Assembly (NCBI GenBank): GCA_026770575.1
Contig: MU657186.1
Location: 81,672-145,671 of the forward strand
Length of the DNA stretch: 64,000 bases
Direction of reading: 5' to 3'
Origin: Pelagophyceae sp. CCMP2097
Taxonomy: Eukaryota > Sar > Pelagophyceae
Below are positions 21,931 to 30,973 of this stretch, one piece after another. The notes under the pieces are model-generated. The model was not told the origin of the DNA, ran no database searches, and worked only from the letters and a program-made list of their open reading frames with translations. How positions within the stretch are numbered: the stretch's first letter is position 1; every line of letters begins with the position of its first letter. The translations under genes and the position numbers were made by a program.

Positions 21931-22083
21931 GAGCTGAAAAAGTCGTACGCGGCGTTCCTCGCCGGCGGCTCGGACAACGCGATCTTTGCGTTCAACGGCA
22001 CGGACTACTGGTTCGTCAACTCGACGATTATCGACGCCGTCAACCTCAAGTGGGGCCTCCTCGCGCTGCACCCCGTCGAGTGA
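21931..22083 (+). pseudogene. partial duplicate of the Cache-protein C-terminus
   Basis: Encodes KSYAAFLAGGSDNAIFAFNG, TDYWFVNSTIIDAVNLKWGL and LALHPVE before a stop. This parallels SYAQFLDGGPGNFTF, ADYWLVNSTIRDGINLNW and LLGLHPKLDVEE at the end of the upstream gene. Nothing equivalent to the rest of the Cache domain or a signal peptide precedes it. It is most likely a remnant of a tandem duplication. It could also be an alternative last exon of the upstream gene. Confidence 0.6.
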
Positions 22084-22384
22084 GCGCGCCGCGAGATCGC
22101 GCCCGCTCCCGAGCGAAGCCATCCCCCATGATGCAATGACACCGGACCCCAACACGCCCATCACCTAGCGACGACACGCTCCGCAACGTAAGAGAGCCCG
22201 TACGCAAAAGTTGCCGCGTCGATGCCTCGCGGGGCCCGGAGCCCCTCAATGTCGACGGAGCCGTGGAAAGTTTCGAAACGGGCTGCCGAGCACTGTCCAG
22301 ACGGCTCCGAAACGGCGCGACGTCCGGTTGACAACCTCCAGTCGACTTCGGTCGTCGTTCAGACTCCAGAGCATGCAAATTTAT

Positions 22385-23685
22385 TTAGAGCGCGACATTC
22401 CAGAGCCGCACCGTCTCGTCGAGGCTCGCCGACACGACGCGCTTGCCGTCGGGCGAGAATGCGCAGGCGACGACAATGTCAGCGTGCCCCTCGAGCGTGG
22501 TCTGCAGCGCACCCGTCTCGGCGTCCCAGATGCGCGCCGTGTTGTCGTGGCTCCCCGTCACGATGCGCTTGCCGTCGGGCGAGAACGCACAGCACCTGAC
22601 CCAGCCATGGTGCCCCTCGAGCGTCGTCAGCAGCGCGCCCGTCTCGACGTCCCAGAGCCGCGCCGTGGAGTCCACGCTCACCGTCACGATGCGCTCGCCG
22701 TCGGGCGAGAAAGCGTAGCTCTTGACGATGCCGGTGTGTCCCTCGAGCGTCAGCAGCAGCGCGCCCGTCTCAGCGTCCCAGAGCCGCGCCGTCTCGTCGT
22801 CGTAGCTTACCGTCACGATACGCTTGCCGTCGGGCGAGAACGCGCAGCATTCGACGGTGTCGTCGTGCCCCTCGAGCTTCAGCAGCAGCGCGCCCGTCTC
22901 GGCGTCCCAGAGCCGCGCCGTCCCGTCGTCGCTCCCCGTCACGAGGCGCTTGCCGTCGGGCGAGAATGCGCAGCTCCAGACGACGGAGTGCCCTTCGAGC
23001 GTCACCTGGAGCGCGCCCGTCTCGGTGTCCCAGAGCCACGCCGTCTCGTCGTTGCTCGCCGTGACGAGGCGCTTGCCGTCGGGCGAGAACGCGTAGCTCC
23101 AGGCGACAATGGTGTGCCCCTCGAGCGTCTTCTGCAGCTCGCCCGGCACGGCGTCCCAGAGCCGCGCTGTCCCGTCGTCGCTCGCCGTCACGATGCGCTT
23201 GCCGTCGGGCGAGAACGGGCAGCTCGTGACGCGGCCGGTGTGCCCCTCGAGCGTCGTCAGCAGCGCGCCCGTCTCGGCGTCCCAGAGCCGCGCCGTCCCG
23301 TCGCGGCTCGTCGTTACGATGCGCTTGCCGTCGGGCGAGAGCGCGCAGCTGAAGACGCGCCGGTGTGCCCCTTGAAGATCGCCGCGCCCTTCAGAATCAA
23401 GTCCTGCCAGACGAGTCTGCGCACGGCCGGTGCCACGGCTCCCGCATTCCGAGCGACGCGATTCGTCACGAAGAGCGCGTGCGGCGCTGCCGCCAGCCGA
23501 CAGAAGAGCGCGAGCAGGTCGGTCTGCTCAAACACCTCCAGCACTGCTGACCGAGGCGATCTTCGGGCGAGTCCGCGTCGCACCACGATGCCTCGCGCGG
23601 CGTCGACGCCGGAGGGCGGCGCCTCCGTGCCCGAGGCGGGCTGAGCGCGAGCGAAACCGGCGAGCCGAGCCAAGAAATTGAACAT
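22385..23685 (-). CDS. WD40-repeat protein with near-identical repeats and one frame slip
   Basis: From ATG 23685 (MFNFLARLAGFARAQPASG) a leader of about 105 residues reaches ILKGAAIFKGHTG. Then follow about eight WD40 repeats of 42 residues, each with the pattern FSPDGKRIVTxSxDxTARLW and DAETGALLxTLEGH. Between the leader and the first repeat, near 23355-23365, the frame slips by one base: the DNA reads correctly as RVFSCALSPDG only after adding one base. The repeats are so alike in DNA that CTTGCCGTCGGGCGAGAACG recurs about every 125 bases, which points to recent internal duplication. The product would be a single beta-propeller scaffold; no enzyme domain is attached. The slip may be a sequence error or a true mutation. 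Confidence 0.75.
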
Positions 23686-23709
23686 CCCGCTCGGCGCGAT
23701 CTCGTTCAC

Positions 23710-24605
23710 GCGACCTCGACGAGCCGCCCACTACTTACTAGGTCGTCACGGTCACGGTGTTTCAAAAATATCGCTAAACAACGTTTTCGGAACGGTTACA
23801 GATTCCAAATTTTCGATGCAAGGATTTGCAAATTCAAGCCCGTTATCATTGAAGTTCAGACTCGCTAGTTTTCGAAAGTCCGCAGGCCTAAGGTAGCTTT
23901 GGGGACCTCGTTCGGCGGGCGGGGGGCGGCTCCTTTGAATTCTAAGGGCTTCATCGCTTGGAGAGGCGAGTCCCATCCGATAGAAACTTAGGGTCCAACG
24001 GAGCCCGCGTCGTTCGCGCGGTGTGGTGCCTCAAAAATGGACATATGTTCTCAAAAAGGGGAAGTCTAAAATAAACTGGCCGAACCGCTGGCGCGCGGCG
24101 CGTTTCGCGACGGCCCCGTGCGCGCCGAGTCGGATCACGACAAGCGGCGCGACGGCGAGATGCTTGCGACTCAGACCTTATCTTGCTCACAGCTCTCCTT
24201 GTCTCAATAAGAACGATTTGATTCAGACTCAGACTGTACAGTAAACACACGCCGGATGTCATTTGACGGGCTTGCGGGGGCATGCAAAATCAAGTTTTAA
24301 GATGTGTTTTCGATAGCGAGCTAGGCTGCTAATGCTACTAGCGCCTCGAGGCCTCGATCTAGTCCTCGATCTCATGAGAGACCGTGGATTTTTGCCAAAT
24401 TTTGGAAATTTGGAGGGCTCTGAGCCACCAAAAGACTTTTAGCGACGGGTGGGTGCCATCCCCATAAAGCCGAGGGCCGTCTTTGACGAGGCTCGGGTTG
24501 GGAGGGTCGCGCCTTCGAGCCGGGCCGGGCCGGGTCGCCGCGCGAGCGCGCCCTCGAGGAGCGACCCCGAGCGGCCGCGGCCTCGGTGTCGCCCCCGGCG
24601 GGGCC
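23710..24605. other. intergenic stretch, no gene seen
   Basis: About 900 bases, less GC-rich than the rest, between the WD40 gene start and the anoctamin start (divergent). No coding motifs and no clear repeat. It may hold both promoters. Confidence 0.45.
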
Positions 24606-26822
24606 ATGTCCTTCGAGGTGCTCTTGGCCCAGGGCGTGGCCTACCTCGCCTGCCTCGTACTCGTCCTCTGCTGCGCCTGCTGGGTACGCGTGAGAGCCTC
24701 GCCGGAATGCCAAAGCAGCAAGTACGACTGGGCCCTCGTCGTGAGGGTGTACCCTTCGGCGGAGAAGCTCTCCGCCGTCCAGCTCAAGTACTCGCTCCGC
24801 AGCATCCTCGAGCGCCTCGCCAAGGCGGGGCTCGAGACGCGTCCCTCCAGGCGGCGTCTTCGAGAAGGTCTTTGACGACAGATCAAAGTGACGGGTCGAT
24901 CCGCCGGGGGGCACGGCCGCCTTTTGTAAGCGTCGCTCACCGCGCTCACCGCGCCACTAGGGACTTCGTTCTCGGCGCACGCGAAGCAGGTGACGGTGCA
25001 CGTCCGCGCACCGCCGCCGCGGCTGGCGCGGGAGATGGTGCGCGTCGGCACTCTGGTCGAGTTCGACGAAGGCCGTCTGCGCCTCCGCGCGGAGCAGGGC
25101 AAAGCCGAGGGCGCCGGCAAGTGGGCCTGGCGGCCGCTGGAGATCCCGGACGACAAAAAGCGCTGCCGCTACAAGCCGTACCGGCACTGCCACGCAACGT
25201 TCAACGAACACGCCGACCTCGCCCCGCTCTGGAAGCGCGCGAGTGACGCGGGCGGCGACGCGGGCGACGGTGCGGGCGGCGACGTGGCGCCGGGGGACGA
25301 CGCGACGCGCATCCTGCGCGACATTGACCGCATCCGCTTGCTGCAGTCCATCATCGAGGCGCCGCTGCACCACGGCGGCGCCGAGCTCGCGCTGACGGCG
25401 CTCGTCGCCGATTCCGTGCTGGTCAAGTCGTACGCCATGCACGACGCTGGCGAGCTCGCTTCTTTGGTCAAGGCGTGGCAGTCGCCCTTGAGGCGCGCGC
25501 CCGTGTCCGCGGTGCGCGGCTACTTTGGCGAGGCCGTCGCTCTCCGAGTCGCGTTTTCGAGCCACGACGTGCGGACTCTCGCACCCTTTGCCGTCTTTGG
25601 CTTTTTCATTTGGTGCGCTTCATTTTCAAAGTTTGGCTCGGCCCAGCGTGTCCTCGCCGCGTTTACAGTGGCCTGGACGCTCCAGGCGCACCTCGACTGG
25701 GTGCGGACCGAGACGGCGCTCGCGCTGGAGTGGGGCACACGCGGCTCGGCGCATACAGAAAAGGAAAGAGCAGAATACCGATCGAGGTCCAAGGGAGAGG
25801 TCATCTCCAACCCCGTCACGGGCGCTTTGGACTACCTCTACGTCCGCGGCGCCGCCAAGTTCGACGTCCACCTGCAAGTCGGCTTGATCGTATTGGGGTG
25901 CCTCGGGCTCACAATCGTCGGCGTCGCAATCCAAGTTCTGGTGGCTGTCGCGGCGAGAAAAAAGAGCCGGCCGCTGGCCATGCTCCTCCTCGCCGTCTTC
26001 GACGCCGTGCGCGTCGCCGCCTGCCGCCCGGCCTGGGCCTCTGCGGCGGGCTTAGGAGCGAGGCTCCGCAACGAGAAGACGGAGTCGCAATACGCCTCGA
26101 CGGAAAATCTCCTCTTTTTAGCCTTTGAAGCGTCGAGCGCTTACGCGGCCCCAATCGCAGTCGTCTTCCTGCGCAACGCCGTCCTCGGCTGCGAGGACGG
26201 CGCCAACTGCCGCGACGACGTCGGGTTTACGGTTGCAGTCATGTTCTGCCTCCGCTCCAGTTTCAACGTCTTCTTTACCAATCCGGCCACGAGCCTCGCC
26301 ATGGAGCTCGTCGACGTCGGTTACGTGGCCCTCTTCACGGCGGCGTCGCCGCTGCTGCCCCTCGCGGCGCTGGGTGCGGCGCTGCACCGCGCGCGGAGAG
26401 GCGCCGCGGACCTCTGCGGCCTCTCAGAGCGGCCCGTGCCCCTAGCCGTCGAGCGCCTCGGCGCCGTCGACAACGCCTCGAACGCTTTGACCGTGCTGAC
26501 GTGTTTGGCCAATGCGCTGTTCTGCGCGTCGTCGGCAGCGTATTTGTCAAACGTCGAGGCCACCACCCTCTTCCTCGTCGTCGAGCACGCCTTCCTCGCG
26601 ATGAGATGCCTCGTCTCGCTCCTCGGCGACGAGCACCCGGACGTGGCCGTGCAGGCGGCGAGGCACGCCTTTATACGGTCCAAGGTGGTCTCGAACGTGC
26701 GAGACGAAGACGACGATCCGCGCCTCGCCGGCTTGGCGCGCAAGGCCGCAGCGCCCGTGGCGCCCGACTACTGCGTCTTCGCAAACGACGACGACTGGAA
26801 GCCCGTGCCCGCGAGCGACTGA
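24606..26822 (+). CDS. anoctamin (TMEM16) family channel/scramblase
   Basis: Starts MSFEVLLAQGVAYLACLVLV, then a cytosolic N-terminal domain. The family signature appears as VRGYFGEAVALRVAF followed by the first helix block LAPFAVFGFFIW. Further hydrophobic segments are near 25640-25690, 25870-25960, 26110-26180, 26220-26280, 26310-26390 and 26480-26620, giving the eight to ten helices expected. NPVTG and a conserved Tyr follow the second helix region, as in the family. Anoctamins are calcium-activated chloride channels or lipid scramblases. An intron lies between about 24840 and 24955; its donor is not fixed. The tail VAPDYCVFANDDDWKPVPAS is acidic. Length, about 690 aa, is at the short end, close to plant and fungal members. 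Confidence 0.8.
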
Positions 26823-26923
26823 CCAAGGGCCCTTGGGGGCGCCATTTTTTAACGATTTATCACTTTGCTGTGACTCGTGCGAGATACGTGTGCGCACGCG
26901 GCTCGCGTCGACGGGGGCGAGTG

Positions 26924-27257
26924 TCAGTCGACGTTCAGCGCTAGGGCCTGGAGCTTGTCGACCTCCACAGCAGCGTCGGCGCACCCCCCGGCCGCGGCGC
27001 GCTTGTAGCAGCGCAGCGCCTCGTGGTAGTCCTGCGGCACGCCCAGGCCGTCTTCATGGCACACGCCGAAGGCTGTAGAGCGCGTCCGGATCGCCCTGCG
27101 CCGCGGCGAGCCGCCACCACCGCACGGCGTCGTCGTACGACAGGGCCACGCCCTCGCCGCGGGCGAACATCAAGCCGAGTAGGATGTCCTTGCTCGGCCG
27201 CGCGCCGGTACCACGGCACGGCGGCCTTGAAGTCGATCTTGACGCCTTCGCCAGCTT
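26924..27257 (-). pseudogene. Sel1-like repeat relic with two frame slips
   Basis: Three Sel1 repeats can be read only by changing frame twice: GEGVKIDFKAAVPWYRRAAE, then ILLGLMFARGEGVALSYDDA with VRWWRLAAAQGDPDALYS, then GVCHEDGLGVPQDYHEAL and CYKRAAAGGCADAAVEV to a stop at 26924. No ATG or N-terminal part is present; it begins right after the stop codon of the AEC transporter. Either a decayed gene or an exon damaged by sequence errors. Confidence 0.55.
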
Positions 27258-28622
27258 CTAGAGGCCGCAGACCCTGATGTAGATGGACAAGAGGGCGGTG
27301 ATGGGAACTGTCGCGGCGGCATAGAGGAGGAAAATGGTCTTGGCCATTCTGTTCGCGCTCTTCCCGGCGACTTGCACCATGATGACGCTGTTCTGCGCCG
27401 TCGGCATCGAAAACTGCGTCAGCAGGAAGAACCAGAGGACGGGCGCGGCTTCGATCGTTGGGAAGGCGCCGAGCGCGGCGAGGCCGCTCAGCGTGGCGAC
27501 GCCGCAGGCCGGGAGCACTAGGAAGCGCGCCATCGCGATGGTGGCGACCTGCTTGCCCAGGGCCGCGCCGCCGGAGTCCGGCGCGTCCTCGGCCGCGGCG
27601 CCGGAGACGAGCGCGCCCGCGAGGCAGAGCGTCGCCGACGGAAGATACGCGCGGCCGAACGACTCGAGAGCCAAAAAGAGCGCGCCCAGCGGCGCGCCGT
27701 CGCCGACGAGGAGGCGCCCGAGCGGCGTCACCGCCGCAAACAGCCCGAGGAGCGCCGCGGCCACCGGCGGGCTGACGCGCTTTAAGTTTGCGACGAGCGC
27801 GGCGCGCCAATTCGCCGGCTCGGCTTCCGCCGGCGGTGTTTCGACGGCGGTGTGCGTCGCCGGCGTGCCGCCCGCGAGGATGCGCGTCCCGAGGGCCCAG
27901 AAGAGCGGGCTAAAGCCGGCGAGGTAGAAGCTGATGTACGACGTGAGCACGGGCAGGACGGCCGCGTCCGCGTAGGGCGGCCCGAAGATTGCCGTGAAGA
28001 AGAGCAGAGGGAGCACGCCCGGGTTGCCGAACGTGCAGCAGTGCACGAGCTCGCGGCCGGCGTCCGTATTGTAGTCCGCGCCCGAAAGCGGCACGATTAC
28101 GAGCCGCGCGAGCGCGTACGCGAACGCGACCTGGACCCACGCGGCCACCGGCATCAGCAGCAGCGCCGGCGTCACGCCGACCGCCGCGACGCGCAGCACG
28201 CTGCAGAAGAGCATGCACGGCAAGAAGAGCGCGTACACCACCGCCGCGAGCGCCTTCACCGCGCTCGCGCTCACGAGCCCCGAGGAGACAGCCGCCGCGC
28301 CGACGCCCGTCGTCGCTACGAATTGCGCCACCGCGCCGGCGCCGGCCGCGAACACCGGTTTCGACGCCGACAGCTGCGCCGCCGCGCCAGCGCAAGCCGA
28401 GAGCACGGAGCCCCCGCGCACGACGAGCCTCTGCCGCCTCGGTGTTGCAACTCGAGTCGTCGCCGCAGAGGTAAACCAGGCCGCTACATGCCGGCCCCTA
28501 TACCTCGGCGGCGCGGTCGGCGCAGCCTGTGGGCGCCTCGAGCTCCCGCGACCGGTCGGCGAATAGAACGCGCGGCATTGCGCCGCGAGCAGCAGCGAAA
28601 GCAGGGCCGCCGGTCGGCACAT
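27258..28622 (-). CDS. AEC-family (auxin efflux carrier-like) transporter, probably plastid
   Basis: Uninterrupted frame of about 454 aa from ATG 28622. The N-terminus MCRPAALLSLLLAAQCRAF followed by YSPTGRGSSRR looks like a stramenopile plastid pre-sequence: a signal peptide, cleavage before an aromatic residue, then a basic Ser-rich transit segment. The body has about ten hydrophobic segments in two blocks (VKALAAVVYALFLPCMLFCS, TPALLLMPVAAWVQVAFAY, CCTFGNPGVLPLLFFTAIFG and, in the second half, LWFFLLTQFSMPTAQNSVIM, IFLLYAAATVPITALLSIY). The FGNPGVLPLLFF and SMPTAQNSV motifs are typical of AEC/PIN-like carriers, which export organic anions. The substrate cannot be told. Confidence 0.8.
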   Translation of the reverse strand: MCRPAALLSLLLAAQCRAFYSPTGRGSSRRPQAAPTAPPRYRGRHVAAWFTSAATTRVATPRRQRLVVRGGSVLSACAGAAAQLSASKPVFAAGAGAVAQFVATTGVGAAAVSSGLVSASAVKALAAVVYALFLPCMLFCSVLRVAAVGVTPALLLMPVAAWVQVAFAYALARLVIVPLSGADYNTDAGRELVHCCTFGNPGVLPLLFFTAIFGPPYADAAVLPVLTSYISFYLAGFSPLFWALGTRILAGGTPATHTAVETPPAEAEPANWRAALVANLKRVSPPVAAALLGLFAAVTPLGRLLVGDGAPLGALFLALESFGRAYLPSATLCLAGALVSGAAAEDAPDSGGAALGKQVATIAMARFLVLPACGVATLSGLAALGAFPTIEAAPVLWFFLLTQFSMPTAQNSVIMVQVAGKSANRMAKTIFLLYAAATVPITALLSIYIRVCGL

Positions 28623-28778
28623 CTCCAGCCTCAAGGGGACGAGGACTGTGTCTGTTCCGAGGTCTCTATCACCTTGGCCCGGGGGTTGCTTGCTTAAAAC
28701 CCTCACCTCCGAGTCACCGCGAACAAAGCAAGCTCGCCGGAATTACAAAATGACCCGAGAAAAATACCACAAGAAACG

Positions 28779-28817
28779 TGGGTATATAGGAGCATGTCGT
28801 GACTCTTTATATACCCA
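28779..28817. other. hairpin TGGGTATATA ... TATATACCCA
   Basis: Perfect 10-base arms (28779-28788, 28808-28817) with a 19-base loop, upstream of the AEC gene. It includes TATA-like cores. It could be a promoter element or a small inverted-repeat footprint. Confidence 0.4.
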
Positions 28818-29064
28818 GTCTCCAGCGGACTAGAGCACTGGGATATCGCGTCCAGTAGTGCCGGGATTTGCACTCGTCGCAGACGCAGCAGGGCCTGCGT
28901 GCACCGGCGGCCGGCGGGTCGTCCATCGTGCCGTAGTCCGTCGAGAGCTCGTCGCGCTGCGTGTTCACATGTTCAACGTCCGCAAGTCTTTTCTTCCGGT
29001 CGTCGACGAGACTATTGCGACGTAGAGCAGTCCTCGAATTTTCTAAAGGACGGAACGACCTCAT
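28807..29064 (-). CDS. possible small Cys-containing protein
   Basis: Frame from ATG 29064 (MRSFRPLENSRTALRRNSL) through VDDRKKRLADVEHVNTQRD to ARRPCCVCDECKSRHYWTRY and a stop in the hairpin. Composition looks protein-like and a CxCxxC group is present, but the frame is short, has no known family, and opposes the neighbouring gene. May be an exon. Confidence 0.3.
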   Translation of the reverse strand: MRSFRPLENSRTALRRNSLVDDRKKRLADVEHVNTQRDELSTDYGTMDDPPAAGARRPCCVCDECKSRHYWTRYPSALVRWRLGI

Positions 29065-29200
29065 TCGGGCCGCTTCTCCGGCGCTCAAAAAAAAAAGCTG
29101 TCCGTCGTCCTCGACCTCGCCAAAATAAATCGCTAAATTTTCGCCGCTACGGCGGTACGACCGCGGAGTCGACCGCGGCCGGTCCGAGCTATAGAGCGCT

Positions 29201-29938
29201 ATGGCCAAGAAGAAGAAGGGCAAGTCGAAGGAGAAGGACGAAGGCGGCGATGTGCGTGGCTTGTGCCGCCGGCGCCGCCGAGGCGTCGTGTAGGCTGCGC
29301 CGTCGTCGACGATTATGGCGCCGCCTCCGAACATGTCCGCAGCAGCGTGAAGGCAGCCCCGGAAACGTCCGCTCGGTGGCCTCGACGCTCCCGAATGGTC
29401 GCTGCGATCGTTGCGGCCGACGCAGCCGAGAGAGGTTTAGGGCATCGACTGGCCGAGAGAGCCGCCGTGGTGCCCGGTCCCTGCACGTCACGACAACGCG
29501 CGTGTGCAGGCTGCTGCCCGAGAAGGAGAACTACGTCACACTCGAGCTGAACGTGAGTCGCCGGCCGTCGCCGCGTCGGCCGTCGACGCACGCTGCCTAT
29601 AACGCTGGTCGTATGCCCCGACTCGCGCGATGTAGCTGATGAACTGGCGCTTCATGAACTTTAAGCTACGTCTGAAGACGGCGACGCACCTCTTCACGGT
29701 AAAAGACGCTCTGCTGGACCGCCACGGTCGAATCAAGGACCTCGTCGTCTGCCACGGCTCCTTTGCGGAGAAGAACGAGATGCACGACGACATGCAGACT
29801 TTGGCCGACTACGGCCTCGACGGTGCGCCAGAGGGCGAGGAAGCCTCAGTCGTGCAGATTTTTTATGAGTTTAAACCGTGCGACCATGACGACCCCCTCC
29901 TCCTCCACATGGGCAGCGACCGGCTCTACGAGGCGTGA
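29201..29938 (+). CDS. small conserved-looking protein with ubiquitin-like fold features
   Basis: Starts MAKKKKGKSKEKDEGGD, a lysine-rich head, then short exons (AAPSSTIMAPPPN near 29292-29330 and LLPEKENYVTLELN near 29510-29551) and a last exon with LMNWRFMNFKLRLKTATHLF, TVKDALLDRHGRIKDLVVC and VQIFYEFKPCDHDDPLLLHM. The alternation of strands with a TxxFTVKxALxDRHGR helix recalls ubiquitin-like domains. Predicted length is about 150 aa. The exon joins in the middle are tentative. I do not recognise the exact family. Confidence 0.55.
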
Positions 29939-29993
29939 TCAATGTTCATACTAATCAAGCTGTCTCATTTATTCCGGCTCTACGAGGCGTGAC
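29920..29993 (+). repeat. 19-base direct repeat of the last codons of the preceding gene
   Basis: CGGCTCTACGAGGCGTGA, the final five codons and stop, recurs about 56 bases downstream. It might be a target-site duplication or a slipped copy. Confidence 0.6.
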
Positions 29994-30178
29994 CCATAAA
30001 GCATTTATTACAAGAGCGCGCCGGAGGCACACGGAGGACCCGAAGGATACAGCCAAATCCCATTGCAATGCCCACGTAAATAATTGAAATTATTTAACTA
30101 ATCGCTGAACTTTCAAATCCTCCTTATCTTTATTTTTATTATTTTATTTCTTATTGAGCTATTTATTTTTTCTTTTTT

Positions 30179-30253
30179 TGCGGCCGACCAGATTCGAACC
30201 TGTGACCAAAAACTTCTTCTATGATGATTCCAATGAGGCTCCTGCTCGACCTC
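30179..30253 (-). other. degenerate tRNA-like sequence (Pol III B box), possibly a SINE head
   Basis: On the minus strand GAGGTCG ... CGGCCGC-A can form a 7-pair acceptor stem with one mismatch and one wobble. GTTCGAATC fits the B-box/T-loop consensus at the right distance from the 3' end. No convincing D or anticodon stem is visible, so a functional tRNA is unlikely. Confidence 0.35.
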
Positions 30254-30267
30254 AACTCCCAATTTTA

Positions 30268-30827
30268 NNNNNNNNNNNNNNNNNNNNNNNNNNNNNNNNN
30301 NNNNNNNNNNNNNNNNNNNNNNNNNNNNNNNNNNNNNNNNNNNNNNNNNNNNNNNNNNNNNNNNNNNNNNNNNNNNNNNNNNNNNNNNNNNNNNNNNNNN
30401 NNNNNNNNNNNNNNNNNNNNNNNNNNNNNNNNNNNNNNNNNNNNNNNNNNNNNNNNNNNNNNNNNNNNNNNNNNNNNNNNNNNNNNNNNNNNNNNNNNNN
30501 NNNNNNNNNNNNNNNNNNNNNNNNNNNNNNNNNNNNNNNNNNNNNNNNNNNNNNNNNNNNNNNNNNNNNNNNNNNNNNNNNNNNNNNNNNNNNNNNNNNN
30601 NNNNNNNNNNNNNNNNNNNNNNNNNNNNNNNNNNNNNNNNNNNNNNNNNNNNNNNNNNNNNNNNNNNNNNNNNNNNNNNNNNNNNNNNNNNNNNNNNNNN
30701 NNNNNNNNNNNNNNNNNNNNNNNNNNNNNNNNNNNNNNNNNNNNNNNNNNNNNNNNNNNNNNNNNNNNNNNNNNNNNNNNNNNNNNNNNNNNNNNNNNNN
30801 NNNNNNNNNNNNNNNNNNNNNNNNNNN
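30268..30827. other. assembly gap (560 N)
   Basis: Run of N inside the inverted-repeat element; frames crossing it are not real. Confidence 1.
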
Positions 30828-30870
30828 TCCTCCGTGTGCCTCCGGCGCGCTCTTGTAATTATTGCCCCTG

Positions 30871-30948
30871 GTAATCCTTCAATCAAAGGACCCGAAGGGC
30901 CCTTGCCGTAAACTGACGTTGAATAAACGGCAAGGACCCTTCGGGTCC
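30871..30948 (-). repeat. 78-base hairpin-forming dispersed repeat, copy 2
   Basis: Exact reverse complement of 12589-12666. Beyond the 78 bases the two copies stay similar for about 15-20 more bases toward the gap (GGGGCAAT..ATT), then diverge. It ends 26 bases past the stop codon of the pseudokinase gene. Confidence 0.85.
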
Positions 30949-30973
30949 TCAATAAATTATATCAAAGTTCGCG

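Larger units (their letters stand above)
30007..30859. mobile_element. inverted repeat pair flanking the second gap
   Basis: The 32 bases at 30007-30038 (ATTACAAGAGCGCGCCGGAG...) are exactly reverse-complemented at 30828-30859. Between them lie an AT-rich tract, a tRNA-like sequence and the N run. This is the layout of a non-autonomous inverted-repeat element; the missing middle prevents identification. Confidence 0.5.

Noticed and set aside
22443..23096. Plus-strand frames with repeated MPSGENA-type blocks
   Set aside because: They are the antisense shadow of the WD40 repeats.
22400..23350. Regular repeats that might suggest a CRISPR array
   Set aside because: Units of about 126 bases translate cleanly into WD40 blades; no short repeat-spacer pattern, and the genome is eukaryotic.
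28807..29334. 175-residue minus-strand frame starting at 29334
   Set aside because: Its first half overlaps the start of the plus-strand gene at 29201 and has no motifs; only the shorter part from 29064 is kept as a weak candidate.
30179..30253. Functional tRNA gene
   Set aside because: Acceptor and T-arm resemblance only; no D or anticodon stem and a mismatch in each visible stem.
30113..30952. Open frames spanning the second N run
   Set aside because: Artefact of the gap; flanks are repeat sequence.
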